NCBI GenBank assembly: GCA_023453335.1
Contig: JAEXTU010000316.1
Location: 1 to 5,954 of the forward strand
Direction of reading: 5' to 3'
Length of the DNA: 5,954 nucleotides
Source of the DNA: Pseudomonadota bacterium
GTDB lineage: Bacteria > Desulfobacterota > Desulfovibrionia > Desulfovibrionales > Desulfovibrionaceae
The translations under genes were made by a program, and so were the position numbers. Shown here piece by piece: positions 5,936 to 5,954 of the stretch. How positions within the stretch are numbered: position 1 is the first letter of the stretch; the number at the start of each line of letters is the position of its first letter. The notes beneath the pieces are model-generated. The model saw only the letters and a program-made list of their open reading frames with translations, had not been told where the DNA came from and did no database searches.

Positions 5936-5954
5936 GGTAGGGGCGGGTTGGGGG

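Overview
The window is very GC-rich and all recognisable genes lie on the + strand. The order rplU-rpmA-obgE-proB, the L27 sequence, and nearby c-di-GMP signalling genes suggest a high-GC deltaproteobacterium, most likely Desulfovibrionales-like. This taxonomic guess rests on gene order and protein style recalled from family knowledge, not on a search.

Layout: (1) bases 2-298 hold the 3' end of a ComF-family phosphoribosyltransferase that enters from the left edge. (2) A small AT-richer gap with a candidate promoter precedes a soluble GGDEF diguanylate cyclase (391-1431, GTG start). (3) A candidate sigma70-type promoter precedes the ribosomal protein genes rplU (L21) and rpmA (L27). (4) A strong intrinsic terminator hairpin separates rpmA from obgE (ribosome-associated GTPase), and its T-tract touches the obgE ribosome binding site. 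(5) proB (glutamate 5-kinase, first step of proline synthesis) follows obgE after 21 bases. (6) A 148-base gap with an extended -10 promoter candidate and a foldable leader precedes a REC-TPR-PilZ protein (4517-5899, GTG start). (7) The last 55 bases are non-coding, with at most a weak terminator.

The core is ordinary housekeeping: ribosomal large-subunit proteins, a GTPase that checks 50S assembly, and a proline biosynthesis enzyme. It is flanked by a gene that should make c-di-GMP and a gene that should bind it, which is the main point of biological interest. The terminator between rpmA and obgE implies that obgE-proB expression depends on partial readthrough or on a promoter I could not identify. 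I found no tRNA, rRNA, CRISPR array, insertion sequence or phage feature, and no clear evidence of a new system. The best leads are the partly degenerate receiver fused to a PilZ domain and the attenuator-like terminator.
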